NCBI RefSeq assembly: GCF_011578045.1
Contig: NZ_CP049801.1
Location: forward strand, 620,001-684,000
Source: Acinetobacter shaoyimingii
GTDB lineage: Bacteria; Pseudomonadota; Gammaproteobacteria; Pseudomonadales; Moraxellaceae
Direction: 5' to 3'
Length of the DNA stretch: 64,000 nt
Each line of letters opens with the position of its first letter. The first letter of the stretch is position 1. Positions 28,921-37,637 of the stretch are shown in pieces. The translations under genes and the position numbers were made by a program. Under the pieces are notes generated by a model that was given only the letters and a program-made list of their open reading frames with translations, ran no database searches and was not told the DNA's origin.

Positions 28921-29964
28921 ATGGCACATCAATTAGAACAAATGGCGTATGTCGGGGAAACCCCTTGGCATGGGCTCGGCAACCAACTCACCCAAAACCA
29001 ACCGATAGAAGTCTGGGCACAACAAGCAGGTATGGACTGGCGGATCGAATCATCCAATGTCAGTTATATGGCTCAAAATGAACGAGGGCAAAGCATTATC
29101 ATGCCTTATGAAGAACAACGAGTTTTGTATCGTTCTGATACTCATGCACCACTGTCCGTCGTCAGTCAACGCTTTCAGGAAGTCCAACCCAGAGAGATTT
29201 TAGAATTTTATCGTGACCTTACCGAGCAATCAGGTTTTGAACTAGAAACCGCAGGCGTACTCAAAGGTGGCAAGAAATTCTGGGCATTGGCACGGACTGG
29301 ACAAAGCTCCATGTTAAAAGGAAAAGATGTCAGTAATGGCTATATGCTCTTAGCCACAGCATGTGACGGAACCCTTGCCACCACCGCACAATTCACATCG
29401 ATCCGTGTCGTATGTAACAACACTTTAGCCATTGCACTAAAAGGTCAGAACAGCAGTGCAGGTGTGGTCAAAGTTCCGCACAGTACCAAGTTCGATGCTG
29501 AAAAAGTTAAACAACAACTCGGCATTTCAGTACGTGCATGGGATGAACATATGTATGAAATGAAACAACTAACACAACGTAAAGTCAGTCAAATGGAAGC
29601 CTCAGCTTACTTTGATGCCGTGTTCAATAACAGCACCATGAACAACGTACTAGATCAAGAGGACAACATCATTCAATTCTACCGTGATGTGGCGACTCAA
29701 GCCCAAGCCAATGGCAAAGACAAAGCTGAACCAAATGGCAAAGCTATGAGTCGAGCTATGGAAATGTTTAATGGTCAAGGGCGTGGTGCGGAGCTGAGTT
29801 CTGCCAAAGGAACAGCCTATGGATTGCTGTGTTCAATCACAGAATTTATAGACCACGAACGTCGTGCCATGAGCACCGATCACCGACTCGATTCAGCGTG
29901 GTTTGGTGCAGGTGCATCGATCAAGCAACGTGGATTGGAACAGGCACTTAGTATGCTCACTTAG
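28921..29964 (+). CDS. DUF932 (phage/plasmid-like) protein
   Basis: The start at the ATG after AAAAGGA gives 347 residues beginning MAHQLEQMAYVGETPWHGLG, the hallmark of DUF932/TIGR03299 proteins found on plasmids, phages and integrative elements. Further family features are the SVVSQRFQEVQPREILEF and TSIRVVCNNTL stretches. A role in recombination or replication of mobile DNA is assumed from constant linkage to YqaJ-type nucleases, as here, but is not proved. Confidence 0.88.
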   Translation: MAHQLEQMAYVGETPWHGLGNQLTQNQPIEVWAQQAGMDWRIESSNVSYMAQNERGQSIIMPYEEQRVLYRSDTHAPLSVVSQRFQEVQPREILEFYRDLTEQSGFELETAGVLKGGKKFWALARTGQSSMLKGKDVSNGYMLLATACDGTLATTAQFTSIRVVCNNTLAIALKGQNSSAGVVKVPHSTKFDAEKVKQQLGISVRAWDEHMYEMKQLTQRKVSQMEASAYFDAVFNNSTMNNVLDQEDNIIQFYRDVATQAQANGKDKAEPNGKAMSRAMEMFNGQGRGAELSSAKGTAYGLLCSITEFIDHERRAMSTDHRLDSAWFGAGASIKQRGLEQALSMLT

Positions 29965-30045
29965 TTCAAAACTACACTTTTCACTAATGGAAAGTTAGAC
30001 CCATCTGTGCATTTTTAAAGGGAATATTAAATTTTAAAAATTATT

Positions 30046-30074
30046 AAAACCATAGCTTCGGCTGTGGTTTTTTT
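30046..30074 (+). terminator. intrinsic terminator or attenuator between DUF932 and yqaJ-like genes
   Basis: The stem AAAACCATAGC / GCTGTGGTTTT closes a TTCG loop and is followed by T residues. Confidence 0.85.
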
Positions 30075-30177
30075 ATGCCCGAAATTTGTCTTCTTAATCC
30101 TATTACCAATCAAGAAGCTTACTCCGCTCTCAATCAAATCATCAATAAATCCCACAGTTAAATATCAGGAATTCAAC

Positions 30178-31221
30178 ATGAATACAGCAATATTAGATCC
30201 TACAATTCAACAAGCAAGTACCCCATTTATTGCCCCCAAACTCTTCACTGCAAAAAGATTGGTCAATACCAAAAATATGACTCAGGCAGAATGGCTTGAA
30301 GTCCGTCGCCAAGGCATCGGCAGTAGCGATTGTGCAGCAGCCTGTGGGCTTAATCCCTATATGTCGATGCTTGAACTATGGATGATCAAGACAGGACGAG
30401 TTAAACAATCCATTGAAGATGAAAGTTCAGGTCATGCGCCTTTATATTGGGGTAAACAGCTTGAACCTTTGGTCGCTGAATACTACAGCATGCATACCAA
30501 CAACAAAGTCCGTCGTATCAATGCAGTACTGCAACATCCCGAAGCGGATAAGTACTTTATGTTGGCAAACTTAGATTACTCCGTGGTAGGCAGTGATGAA
30601 GTTCAGATTTTAGAATGTAAAACCGCAGGAGAATATGGCGCAAAGTTATGGCGAGATGGGGTGCCTTTATATGTACTGTGTCAGGTGCAACATCAATTAG
30701 CAGTCACGGGTAAAAAGGCAGCACATATCTGTGTACTGATCTGTGGTCACGAAACACGTATCTATAAAGTGGTTCGTAGTGAATCCGTGATTCAACATAT
30801 CGTCAATGCTGAACGCTACTTTTGGGAGTGCGTAGAAAAAGATATACCGCCTGATGCGGATGCCAGTGAATCGGCAGCCAAAGCCATACAGCAACTCTAT
30901 CCTCAACACATTCCCTTAACTGTAGAAGACCTCAGTCAAAATGAACATGCTAATCAATTGTTCACACAGCTGATCCAAGAGAAACATCACATCGAAGCCC
31001 ATCAAAATAGATTTGATGAAACCAAGCATCAAATCCAAATGCTGATGAAGGATGCGGAACGAGCCACTTTTGCCATGGGTTCAGTCACGTGGAAACGAGC
31101 GAAAGATTCGATAGGCTTAGATACGAAGGCTGTCCTTAAACTTCATCCTGAACTCATCAATCAATTCCCACAAAACAAAATCGGTACTCGACGTTTTCAG
31201 ATTTATAGCGATGACGAATAA
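30178..31221 (+). CDS. YqaJ-type viral recombinase exonuclease
   Basis: The ATG at 30178 follows AGGA; the longer frame starts at a GTG inside the preceding terminator. The product has 347 residues with RRQGIGSSDCAAACG, YWGKQLEPLVAEYY, ANLDYSV and the catalytic ILECKTA (ExK), the PD-(D/E)xK core of lambda-exonuclease-like YqaJ enzymes. It should chew 5' ends of double-stranded DNA for single-strand annealing recombination. No Beta/RecT-like annealing protein was recognised nearby, though DUF932 or the Gp3-like protein may play that part. Confidence 0.88.
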   Translation: MNTAILDPTIQQASTPFIAPKLFTAKRLVNTKNMTQAEWLEVRRQGIGSSDCAAACGLNPYMSMLELWMIKTGRVKQSIEDESSGHAPLYWGKQLEPLVAEYYSMHTNNKVRRINAVLQHPEADKYFMLANLDYSVVGSDEVQILECKTAGEYGAKLWRDGVPLYVLCQVQHQLAVTGKKAAHICVLICGHETRIYKVVRSESVIQHIVNAERYFWECVEKDIPPDADASESAAKAIQQLYPQHIPLTVEDLSQNEHANQLFTQLIQEKHHIEAHQNRFDETKHQIQMLMKDAERATFAMGSVTWKRAKDSIGLDTKAVLKLHPELINQFPQNKIGTRRFQIYSDDE

Positions 31222-31250
31222 AACAAAAAGGTCGATCTATCCATTCTGTC

Positions 31251-31322
31251 AAAAAGCGCAAAAAACCGCCCCGATTCACCAACACCCGAAGGTGCGGTGA
31301 ACCCAAATGGCAGTCTTTGCGC
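31251..31322 (+). ncRNA. candidate structured RNA upstream of the Gp3-like gene
   Basis: An outer stem GCGCAAA (31256-31262) / TTTGCGC (31316-31322) encloses an inner hairpin TTCACC-AA-CACC / GGTG-C-GGTGAA with a CGAA tetraloop (31275-31301). There is no U-run after it, so it is not a normal terminator. It lies in the 183-base gap before the next gene. No known RNA family is assigned. Confidence 0.4.
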
Positions 31323-31404
31323 ACTTATATGATCTTTAAACAGTTTTGTATTTGCTTACATAACAAAGGGTCGTTAGTAAAATTTTACATATAGGACAAA
31401 TATC

Positions 31405-32346
31405 ATGATCAAAGGTTTAGCGATAACACCACCGATCCTTGGACGAATTAGTATTGGTAAAGTGGTTGAAAAGAACGGTAAGCGTCTACCTGAAAAGGAT
31501 GACCAATTTACCATTACCAGTCAAATCCAAGGTAAGGAGGGATGGATCAAACATCCACTGGATGAACAACTACGAGCTAAAGCTCCAAATCAAAAGCTCA
31601 GAACCATTCCAGTACGGATGATCTTTGATGATCCTGAACTGAATCTAAGAGCTGAGTACACTTTATTTGATCGTCAGACAGGACGACCTGTCTGTGTCGG
31701 TAATGGAGAAACTTGTCAAAGATTGACTCATCAAGGTGTCGAACAACATCCGTGTCCATCGCCTGATTTATGTCCATTGGCACAAGGGGGCAACTGTAAA
31801 CCGTTTGGACGATTGCATGTGAACTTAGATGAGTCGGATGAACTCGGTACATTTATTTTTAGAACCACAGGCTTTAACAGTATCCGCACTTTGGCTGCCC
31901 GGTTGAGTTATTACCATGCAGCATCCAATGGCTTACTGTCATGCCTACCACTTCAATTGACGTTAAGAGGCAAGTCAACCACACAAAGTTATCGTACCCC
32001 TGTGTACTATGTAGATTTAACTTTGAGGGATGGTGTCAATCTGCAACATGCCATTCAAATGGCACAAGACATTGATCAGCAAAGCAAAGCGATAGGTTTT
32101 AATCAAACCGCATTAGATCAAATGGCGAGAGAATGTATTGCCAATGCTCAGTTTGAAGTGAATACCGAGGAGGGTTTGGATTTGGTGGAGGAGTTTTATA
32201 GCGATGAAAATCAAGAGACTGAAGTAGAACAAGCACAGCCTTTAACAATGACGAGAGCTAAAGTAAAAGTTAAGTCGAATCAAGGTGAGGATTTTGTGCA
32301 GGATATGCAGAAGGGATTACAGGGCAGTGTGAGGGCGGTGAATTAA
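31405..32346 (+). CDS. Gp3-like / recombination-directionality-factor-like metal-binding protein
   Basis: The 313-residue protein begins MIKGLAITPPILGRISIGKV, the opening of proteins often labelled 'hydrolase or metal-binding protein' and now grouped with the Gp3-like recombination directionality factor family. A cysteine cluster (CVGNGETC, HPCPSPDLCPLAQGGNCKPFGRL) probably binds a metal. The C-terminal third is acidic. It ends the recombination module and has a strong terminator. It could steer the integrase toward excision, which is inferred from the family name only. Confidence 0.8.
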   Translation: MIKGLAITPPILGRISIGKVVEKNGKRLPEKDDQFTITSQIQGKEGWIKHPLDEQLRAKAPNQKLRTIPVRMIFDDPELNLRAEYTLFDRQTGRPVCVGNGETCQRLTHQGVEQHPCPSPDLCPLAQGGNCKPFGRLHVNLDESDELGTFIFRTTGFNSIRTLAARLSYYHAASNGLLSCLPLQLTLRGKSTTQSYRTPVYYVDLTLRDGVNLQHAIQMAQDIDQQSKAIGFNQTALDQMARECIANAQFEVNTEEGLDLVEEFYSDENQETEVEQAQPLTMTRAKVKVKSNQGEDFVQDMQKGLQGSVRAVN

Positions 32347-32357
32347 GTTCGATCCAT

Positions 32358-32390
32358 AAAATAAGGGGAGGGAAATTCCCTTATTTTTTT
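32358..32390 (+). terminator. intrinsic terminator of the recombination module
   Basis: The stem AAAATAAGGG / CCCTTATTTT is followed by T residues, 12 bases past the stop of the Gp3-like gene. Confidence 0.88.
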
Positions 32391-32415
32391 AGGGTTTAAT
32401 GCTTATTCGAAATAA

Positions 32416-32769
32416 TCAGAATTTTATATAACCAATTATACTTTCTGGCCTAACATCTTTTGAAACTCTAATTTCAAAATTATTAGCTTCAGAAAATTCA
32501 TTTTCATTATTTAAATAATCACTTAGATCCACAGCAAAAATAATATGCTGAACACTATTAAAATAACTTCTACATATGTGGAATGATTTTCCAAAGTAAC
32601 AACATTGGAATTTAGGACTAGGCTTAAAACCATCTTGTAAAATGCTATCTAAATTTTCAAGATAAGTAGCATGAAAGTAAATATTATTGTTTTTAACAAA
32701 AACATGTTCTAAATCAGATTGGTCACCATTTTTTATATCTTGATAAAATAAATCTAAATCATTTTGCAT
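32416..32769 (-). CDS. small ADP-ribosyltransferase-like protein
   Basis: I start at the ATG at 32769, nine bases after GAGG; the frame is open further up but the longer form would overlap the ATPase stop. The 117-residue protein has IYFHATYLENLDSILQDGFKP (His33, Thr35, Gly47), then a FAVDLSDY strand and a C-terminal FEIRVSKDVRPESIIGYI with candidate catalytic Glu99. This H...E layout is that of ART-fold enzymes such as RNA 2'-phosphotransferase and DarT-like toxins. It is the last gene of the ABC-three-component operon, 16 bases after the ATPase stop. Confidence 0.6.
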   Translation of the reverse strand: MQNDLDLFYQDIKNGDQSDLEHVFVKNNNIYFHATYLENLDSILQDGFKPSPKFQCCYFGKSFHICRSYFNSVQHIIFAVDLSDYLNNENEFSEANNFEIRVSKDVRPESIIGYIKF

Positions 32770-32785
32770 AATCATTACCTCAGTA

Positions 32786-34573
32786 TTACCAAGTTTGCAT
32801 TTTAAATAGTCTACCTTGCTTCCCATCATCATGAAGGCGAACTATAATTTCAGAGTCAGTAATCCATTCACTAACTTCTTCATAGTCATTTGGTATATCT
32901 GCTTGAATCATAGTAATGATTTGTTGAATTCCTTCATTCCCGAGCGAATAGATTTCTTTCAGCAAATTTTCTTTTTTTCTGTCATCTAAAGTCTCGAAAA
33001 CTCCATCATGAAAAACAAAATGAGGGAAATTTTTATTTTGATAAGCCTTTAACATTGCTAAATCAAAGGCAATACATAACAGCTTTTTATAAGAATTACC
33101 TTTATCTGCGCTTGTCTTGTTTCCAGTAGAATCTAGAAGGCTAGCAGAGAAACTAACATGGTTTTCATTATTAAGATTCACAGAGAGCATAGCAGGTTCT
33201 GAAATTACCGAGTTAACTAAGTGGCTGAAATTTAGACGAATATTTGCAAATACTGATTCAGAATTTGAAGCTGTATTTGATTCAATACTATTTTCTATTG
33301 TTGCTACTACTTTTTCATAATCTGCTTCTTTTATACGAATCGAGTTTTGTATTTCTTTGGCTTCCTGAAATACTAAACTTTGATCTTGAAGATAAGAAAT
33401 GTTACTTTTAATGGTAGCAATTTCATTAGCAAGAACTTTATATTTGTCTAAAATATCATTAGAGTTTAATAGCTCTAAGCTTTCAGAGCGTTTAATATTT
33501 AAGTCTTTTAATGAGTTAGATAGATCATTAATTTCCTGCTCAAGTCGAGTTTTTTCTTTTAATAAAAAAGAACGTCGTTCTTTCAAAATATCATTATGAA
33601 ATTCAATTAATTGATTGTAATCTTTAACAACTTGATCATTAAAAATAATGCCAATATCCTGAAAAAGCTGTTGAGTTTCTTTCACATTAAATTTGATTTT
33701 TGAATCAGACAATGAAATATTGATTTGGTCTAAATTAGCTTTTTGATAGTAAAGATCATTATTGATCTTACGGATATCTTTTCCAAATTGCTTCACTAAA
33801 TTGTCAGTAGTAATTTGATCAACAGAACTAAAGTCTAGAGATTTCAATTGATCCTCTTTAATCTTTAGGGTCTGATTTTTAATTGCAATTAAACCTTCAA
33901 TTTCAGATATATTTTTTGCTTCAACAGTAGGTAAGATTTTTTTCTTCTTATCTTTAAGATCTTCTAATTCAGATTCAATCTCATACGACTGCTCAATTGC
34001 TTGAGAGTCTAAACCTAAGATTTTAGCTAATAATGGTTTCCATTGAGAATGTGCCCCTTTAAAACCTAGGTCAAATGGGTCATCAAAATCATTTTGACTT
34101 CTTAATAAATATCCAATCACTTTCCTGAAAGAATAAGGGGAAATTTCTGTTAAGTTTAAATAACTATCTAATAAATGCTTCGATTTATCATATCCAACTT
34201 CAAAATGATCCCATTGATCATCGGGAATATTTTTATAGTCTTGAAACTTTTCTTTATGCTGTTTAAAACTGAATTTTGAGCCATTTTTTACACTTCTTCG
34301 AATTGTAAGAAACGTTCCAGTTTGTAACTCAATTTCAAGGAAAAAAATAAAAGATGCGAACTGTTCGTTAGCAAACAAGAAGAAGTCTTTATCTTTTTTT
34401 GAAACTAAACAAAAATTGATCAGATCCCTAAGTGTCGATTTCCCTAAATTATGAGTATCTTTTTCAGTATTTGTTGATAGTCGAATTTCAGCTAAGACAA
34501 CATTCAATCCACTATTAAAGTGGATGTCATCAAAATACTGTTGTTGATTACTGTATAATTTAGATAATTTCAT
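32786..34573 (-). CDS. DUF2326-type SMC-like ABC ATPase of an ABC-three-component system
   Basis: The 595-residue protein has an unusual P-loop, THNLGKSTLRDLI (residues 40-52), then a long coiled-coil middle (about 210-430) and a C-terminal half-site with Walker B FVFHDGVFE at 519-527, the DUF2326 form. It resembles RecN/Rad50-like ATPases that power ABC-three-component (ABC-3C) conflict systems. Its ATG overlaps the TGA of the small middle gene (ATGA), so translation is coupled. It would act in the cytoplasm on DNA. Confidence 0.85.
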   Translation of the reverse strand: MKLSKLYSNQQQYFDDIHFNSGLNVVLAEIRLSTNTEKDTHNLGKSTLRDLINFCLVSKKDKDFFLFANEQFASFIFFLEIELQTGTFLTIRRSVKNGSKFSFKQHKEKFQDYKNIPDDQWDHFEVGYDKSKHLLDSYLNLTEISPYSFRKVIGYLLRSQNDFDDPFDLGFKGAHSQWKPLLAKILGLDSQAIEQSYEIESELEDLKDKKKKILPTVEAKNISEIEGLIAIKNQTLKIKEDQLKSLDFSSVDQITTDNLVKQFGKDIRKINNDLYYQKANLDQINISLSDSKIKFNVKETQQLFQDIGIIFNDQVVKDYNQLIEFHNDILKERRSFLLKEKTRLEQEINDLSNSLKDLNIKRSESLELLNSNDILDKYKVLANEIATIKSNISYLQDQSLVFQEAKEIQNSIRIKEADYEKVVATIENSIESNTASNSESVFANIRLNFSHLVNSVISEPAMLSVNLNNENHVSFSASLLDSTGNKTSADKGNSYKKLLCIAFDLAMLKAYQNKNFPHFVFHDGVFETLDDRKKENLLKEIYSLGNEGIQQIITMIQADIPNDYEEVSEWITDSEIIVRLHDDGKQGRLFKMQTW

Positions 34574-34812
34574 GAATCAATGAACTCAATTGAGTCTGTT
34601 TTGATATGGTATTTAATTTTACCTAATAAAAACAAAATGCTAAGTGCTGGTATGAATAAAAATTCGCCGCCTTCAATGTTTTTCTCTATAAAAGATTTCA
34701 ACTCATTAAAGTTACAAATTCTATTCTTTGCTAAATATTTAAGCATTAAAGTAGCTGCATAAATTGCAGTTTGGTCTGGGTTTGTGTGTTTAGTTGGTAA
34801 TACATAGCTCAT
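34570..34812 (-). CDS. ABC-three-component middle component
   Basis: An 80-residue helical protein (HTNPDQTAIYAATLMLKYL ... FIPALSILFLLGKIKYH) with a winged-helix-like ending typical of ABC-3C middle components. It overlaps both neighbours by four bases (ATGA at each junction), which fixes it as a stoichiometric partner of the nuclease and the ATPase. The exact middle-component class was not determined. Confidence 0.78.
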   Translation of the reverse strand: MSYVLPTKHTNPDQTAIYAATLMLKYLAKNRICNFNELKSFIEKNIEGGEFLFIPALSILFLLGKIKYHIKTDSIEFIDS

Positions 34813-35783
34813 GATTCAACCAATCCGATATCACAATTCCAATACATATAAAATACTACAATATGAGTTAAAGACTGTGCTTCTTTTTGGCGTAAAAATT
34901 TGCTTCTGCTTTTAATGATATCTAAAAGTAAGTTGTATAGGTCATCAAAGCGTTCGTACTGAGCAATTTTTGCGAGTACTTTAACTTGGAAGTCTTCAAC
35001 TAAATTGGTATACATTTCCCTAATTTCATTATTAGCTGGGTTCTGTAAAAATTTATCAATTACAGAGGTATAGCTTAAATACTTACCTAGTAAATAATTT
35101 GATGTAGCCTCTGAAAAATTATTTAGTTCATTCTTCTTCTTAAAAGTTGTTCTTTTTGTAGGATGGTCTTCTGGAATTTTTCCTGCTAATTCCTTACTTA
35201 GTTCTTCACATCCTTGGTGTAGATGTTGAATAAACTCACTCAAAGCAGATGGATTAATGTTGATTGGGAAATTTGATGGTTTTAAATCAACTTTGTCTGG
35301 GATATCAGAAAAATCTTCTAAGCAGCTCTCTATATATTCGATTCCTGCTAAAAAAATGTTTTCGTAAGGAATTCCTGTATGGGTATTTATTAGGACTCTA
35401 ATTTTTTCCTCTGCAATTCCACCTAGCTTTCGGTTGGCAAAAAGCATGTAGTTCTGTAGTTCACCACGTTCAAATAGTTTTTTGACTTTATCTAATTCTT
35501 TATAAATTGTGCATGATTCTACACCTTCTTTAAAGAAATCTGGATCGCTAAATGAAGTATTGTATCCTGCTGTAAACTTTGCTTGGATTACAGTTATGCC
35601 TTCCCATGGGCATGCAGTACTTGGGAATAGAGCGGCTTTGCCGTGAAATTTTGCATCTCTGCCACCGTCTTTCCCAGGTGCAAAACCTTGAACGCCAATT
35701 CCGAATAATTTTTTGCAAATTTGGACAACTAATTTCTCAAAATTGTCATCACCAATTTCTTCATATCGATAATTTAAATACAT
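34809..35783 (-). CDS. Mrr-like nuclease / ABC-three-component C-terminal-domain protein
   Basis: The first 150 residues hold a PD-(D/E)xK restriction-endonuclease fold: NFEKLVVQICKKLFG, GKDGGRDAKFHG and VIQAKFT give the E, D and QxK of Mrr-type nucleases. Residues 180-324 are the helical C-terminal domain typical of ABC-3C systems (IREMYTNLVEDFQVKVLAKI). It is the first gene of the operon, with GGGGATTT before the ATG. It is the likely DNA-cutting effector of the system. Confidence 0.82.
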   Translation of the reverse strand: MYLNYRYEEIGDDNFEKLVVQICKKLFGIGVQGFAPGKDGGRDAKFHGKAALFPSTACPWEGITVIQAKFTAGYNTSFSDPDFFKEGVESCTIYKELDKVKKLFERGELQNYMLFANRKLGGIAEEKIRVLINTHTGIPYENIFLAGIEYIESCLEDFSDIPDKVDLKPSNFPININPSALSEFIQHLHQGCEELSKELAGKIPEDHPTKRTTFKKKNELNNFSEATSNYLLGKYLSYTSVIDKFLQNPANNEIREMYTNLVEDFQVKVLAKIAQYERFDDLYNLLLDIIKSRSKFLRQKEAQSLTHIVVFYMYWNCDIGLVES

Positions 35784-35961
35784 AAATCCCCAACCAACTA
35801 AACTTTATGAATTTTTTCAGTATTATCTGTCGTAAGCAAACTTATTTGTCCTAAGTTGATAGATTAGCTAATCTTGAGGTGTTTTTAAATATTTTATTAA
35901 TATCTAATACCTTAGATTAATATCTTTCATAGGATTATATTGAATGCAGAGATACGCTACT

Positions 35962-37581
35962 TTAATAACGTTTTAAGACTCCCTCATCTAATAACCACTC
36001 AATATCTGTAATAAAGTCTGTCGGCGTAATATTCAATGCCTTACAAATACTACAACATATACTAGATAACTCAGATTCTTTAATACCAAAATGTGCTCCA
36101 TATCCAGGAGTGATAAGGTATTTTTGGCTAGATTTGTCTTGAGTAGATAGTTTTGAAGAGTGATTACAAGCGACATCCAAGATTAATATTCTACGAGCAA
36201 CTTGTATGTGCTGAGAAGGTATAGCAAACACATTTTTATCATTAACTGTAACTAGACCATTTTCTAAACTACTTTTAATGGCTCTTTCTATTTCTATAGA
36301 TGAGTAACCATCATTTTGCAATGATGTTATAAGATCTTCGTTAGAAAGGGGGGAGCTAGTAAGGATGGCATGCTGAATTTCAATAGCTGTAAGAAAGTCG
36401 ATCTTTTGAAATTCTCGTCTGAGACGAATTAATATACTTTTTACTTGAAAGAAGGATTCCGTACTAGAAAAGGATAACATGTGTTCTAGATCCCCTCGAA
36501 GAGCAGCATAGTACCCAGCACCATCTAGGTATTCAACAAATTTTGCATTTGGATATTTGGTTAAGGTAAATGCTCTTGAACTTTGAGTCTGATCAACAAC
36601 TTTGTGGGAGACACTACCAGAGTCTCCAGCATAGAACTGTGATTGAATAAAAAGTTTTGGCTTAGGTTCCCAGTTATCAATTTGATATGGGATGACAAAA
36701 TCATAAGCACGCGTTTTCTTTTTTCTTTTTCCATCTTCAATGACTTCATCATCACCAATTTTTACATCAGTAGTATTAAAATCAATATCTGCCCTTAGAC
36801 CAATTTTGGATAGCTTTTCTCTTAGAATCGTTTCAGTGACATGTCCACCTGAAGCAGATACACTTCCTCTAACTTTAAAAATAGTACAGGAATTTAATAA
36901 ATATTTACCTAGATTAAGCCCATTAGGGCTGTTAGATAATTGAACAAATGAATGACATATCGCCCAAAATTGTAATAAATCCTCCTCATCCTCGAGGATC
37001 AGTTTTGTGTACTCTTCTAGAAAAATTCTAAAGTAAACTTCTAAATCAAAAAATGGTTCTGTTTTAACAGCTTCAGGATATTGTGTGCCTACATAACAGC
37101 TTGCTAGAGTACGTGAAATATAATCAGATTTTGTTGTAGATGGAATATCCGAGAGTCTAAATAATATTTGTTTCTTTATCGCGCCACGCTTAGGTATTTG
37201 TGCTGCAATATCATCCTCATGCAGCTTTATTAAAAAATGATTCTTTAAGTTGTTATCAGTAGCTCCACTCGTTAAGAAGAGGAGGTTAAAAAAAGAGTAA
37301 TAAAAATTACAAATAGTATTTTCATCATTACCAAAATCAGTTCTAGAAATCATTTCAAAACTAGCGTTTTTCACTGCGTTGATGAGGTTATTGATGGAGC
37401 ATGTAGCTGGTTCGGAGAACATACTTAGATAAGGAGCTAGCGTTGAAATGCAGTTGCAAAGAGATGTAATTTCCGAGTTAAATTTATCTGAATCTTTAAT
37501 TTTATCTAGCTTGGCTGTAAGCCATTGATCAAACTCTTTAAGTTGTTCTTGTGTAGTTAAATTCTCAGCATTTAATCTCAT
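35962..37581 (-). CDS. probable type II restriction endonuclease
   Basis: The 539-residue protein is paired head-to-head with a DNA methyltransferase, 56 bases apart. Its central part has GGHVTETILREKLSKIG, YDFVIPYQ and KLFIQSQFYAGDSGSVSHK, which read as the E, D and Q-x-Q/K of a PD-(D/E)xK core, although the usual ExK lysine is replaced by QSQ. The C-terminal 120 residues are helical with winged-helix-like stretches. AAGGA precedes the ATG. I do not recognise the specificity class. Confidence 0.65.
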   Translation of the reverse strand: MRLNAENLTTQEQLKEFDQWLTAKLDKIKDSDKFNSEITSLCNCISTLAPYLSMFSEPATCSINNLINAVKNASFEMISRTDFGNDENTICNFYYSFFNLLFLTSGATDNNLKNHFLIKLHEDDIAAQIPKRGAIKKQILFRLSDIPSTTKSDYISRTLASCYVGTQYPEAVKTEPFFDLEVYFRIFLEEYTKLILEDEEDLLQFWAICHSFVQLSNSPNGLNLGKYLLNSCTIFKVRGSVSASGGHVTETILREKLSKIGLRADIDFNTTDVKIGDDEVIEDGKRKKKTRAYDFVIPYQIDNWEPKPKLFIQSQFYAGDSGSVSHKVVDQTQSSRAFTLTKYPNAKFVEYLDGAGYYAALRGDLEHMLSFSSTESFFQVKSILIRLRREFQKIDFLTAIEIQHAILTSSPLSNEDLITSLQNDGYSSIEIERAIKSSLENGLVTVNDKNVFAIPSQHIQVARRILILDVACNHSSKLSTQDKSSQKYLITPGYGAHFGIKESELSSICCSICKALNITPTDFITDIEWLLDEGVLKRY

Positions 37582-37637
37582 TGCATTCCTTCTCTTAAGC
37601 AGGCTCAGTTATAATGTTGATCTAAGTAGGAGCCAGC
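37582..37637. promoter_or_regulatory. divergent restriction / modification promoter region
   Basis: Only 56 bases separate the two starts. A perfect -10 hexamer TATAAT (37610-37615) points toward the methyltransferase; the endonuclease promoter must overlap it or lie within the methyltransferase gene. No C-protein gene or box was seen. Confidence 0.45.

Noticed and set aside
32770..32832. Longer start for the ART-like gene (MMMGSK...)
   Set aside because: It would overlap the end of the ATPase gene in another frame, while the ATG at 32769 has a well-placed GAGG site.
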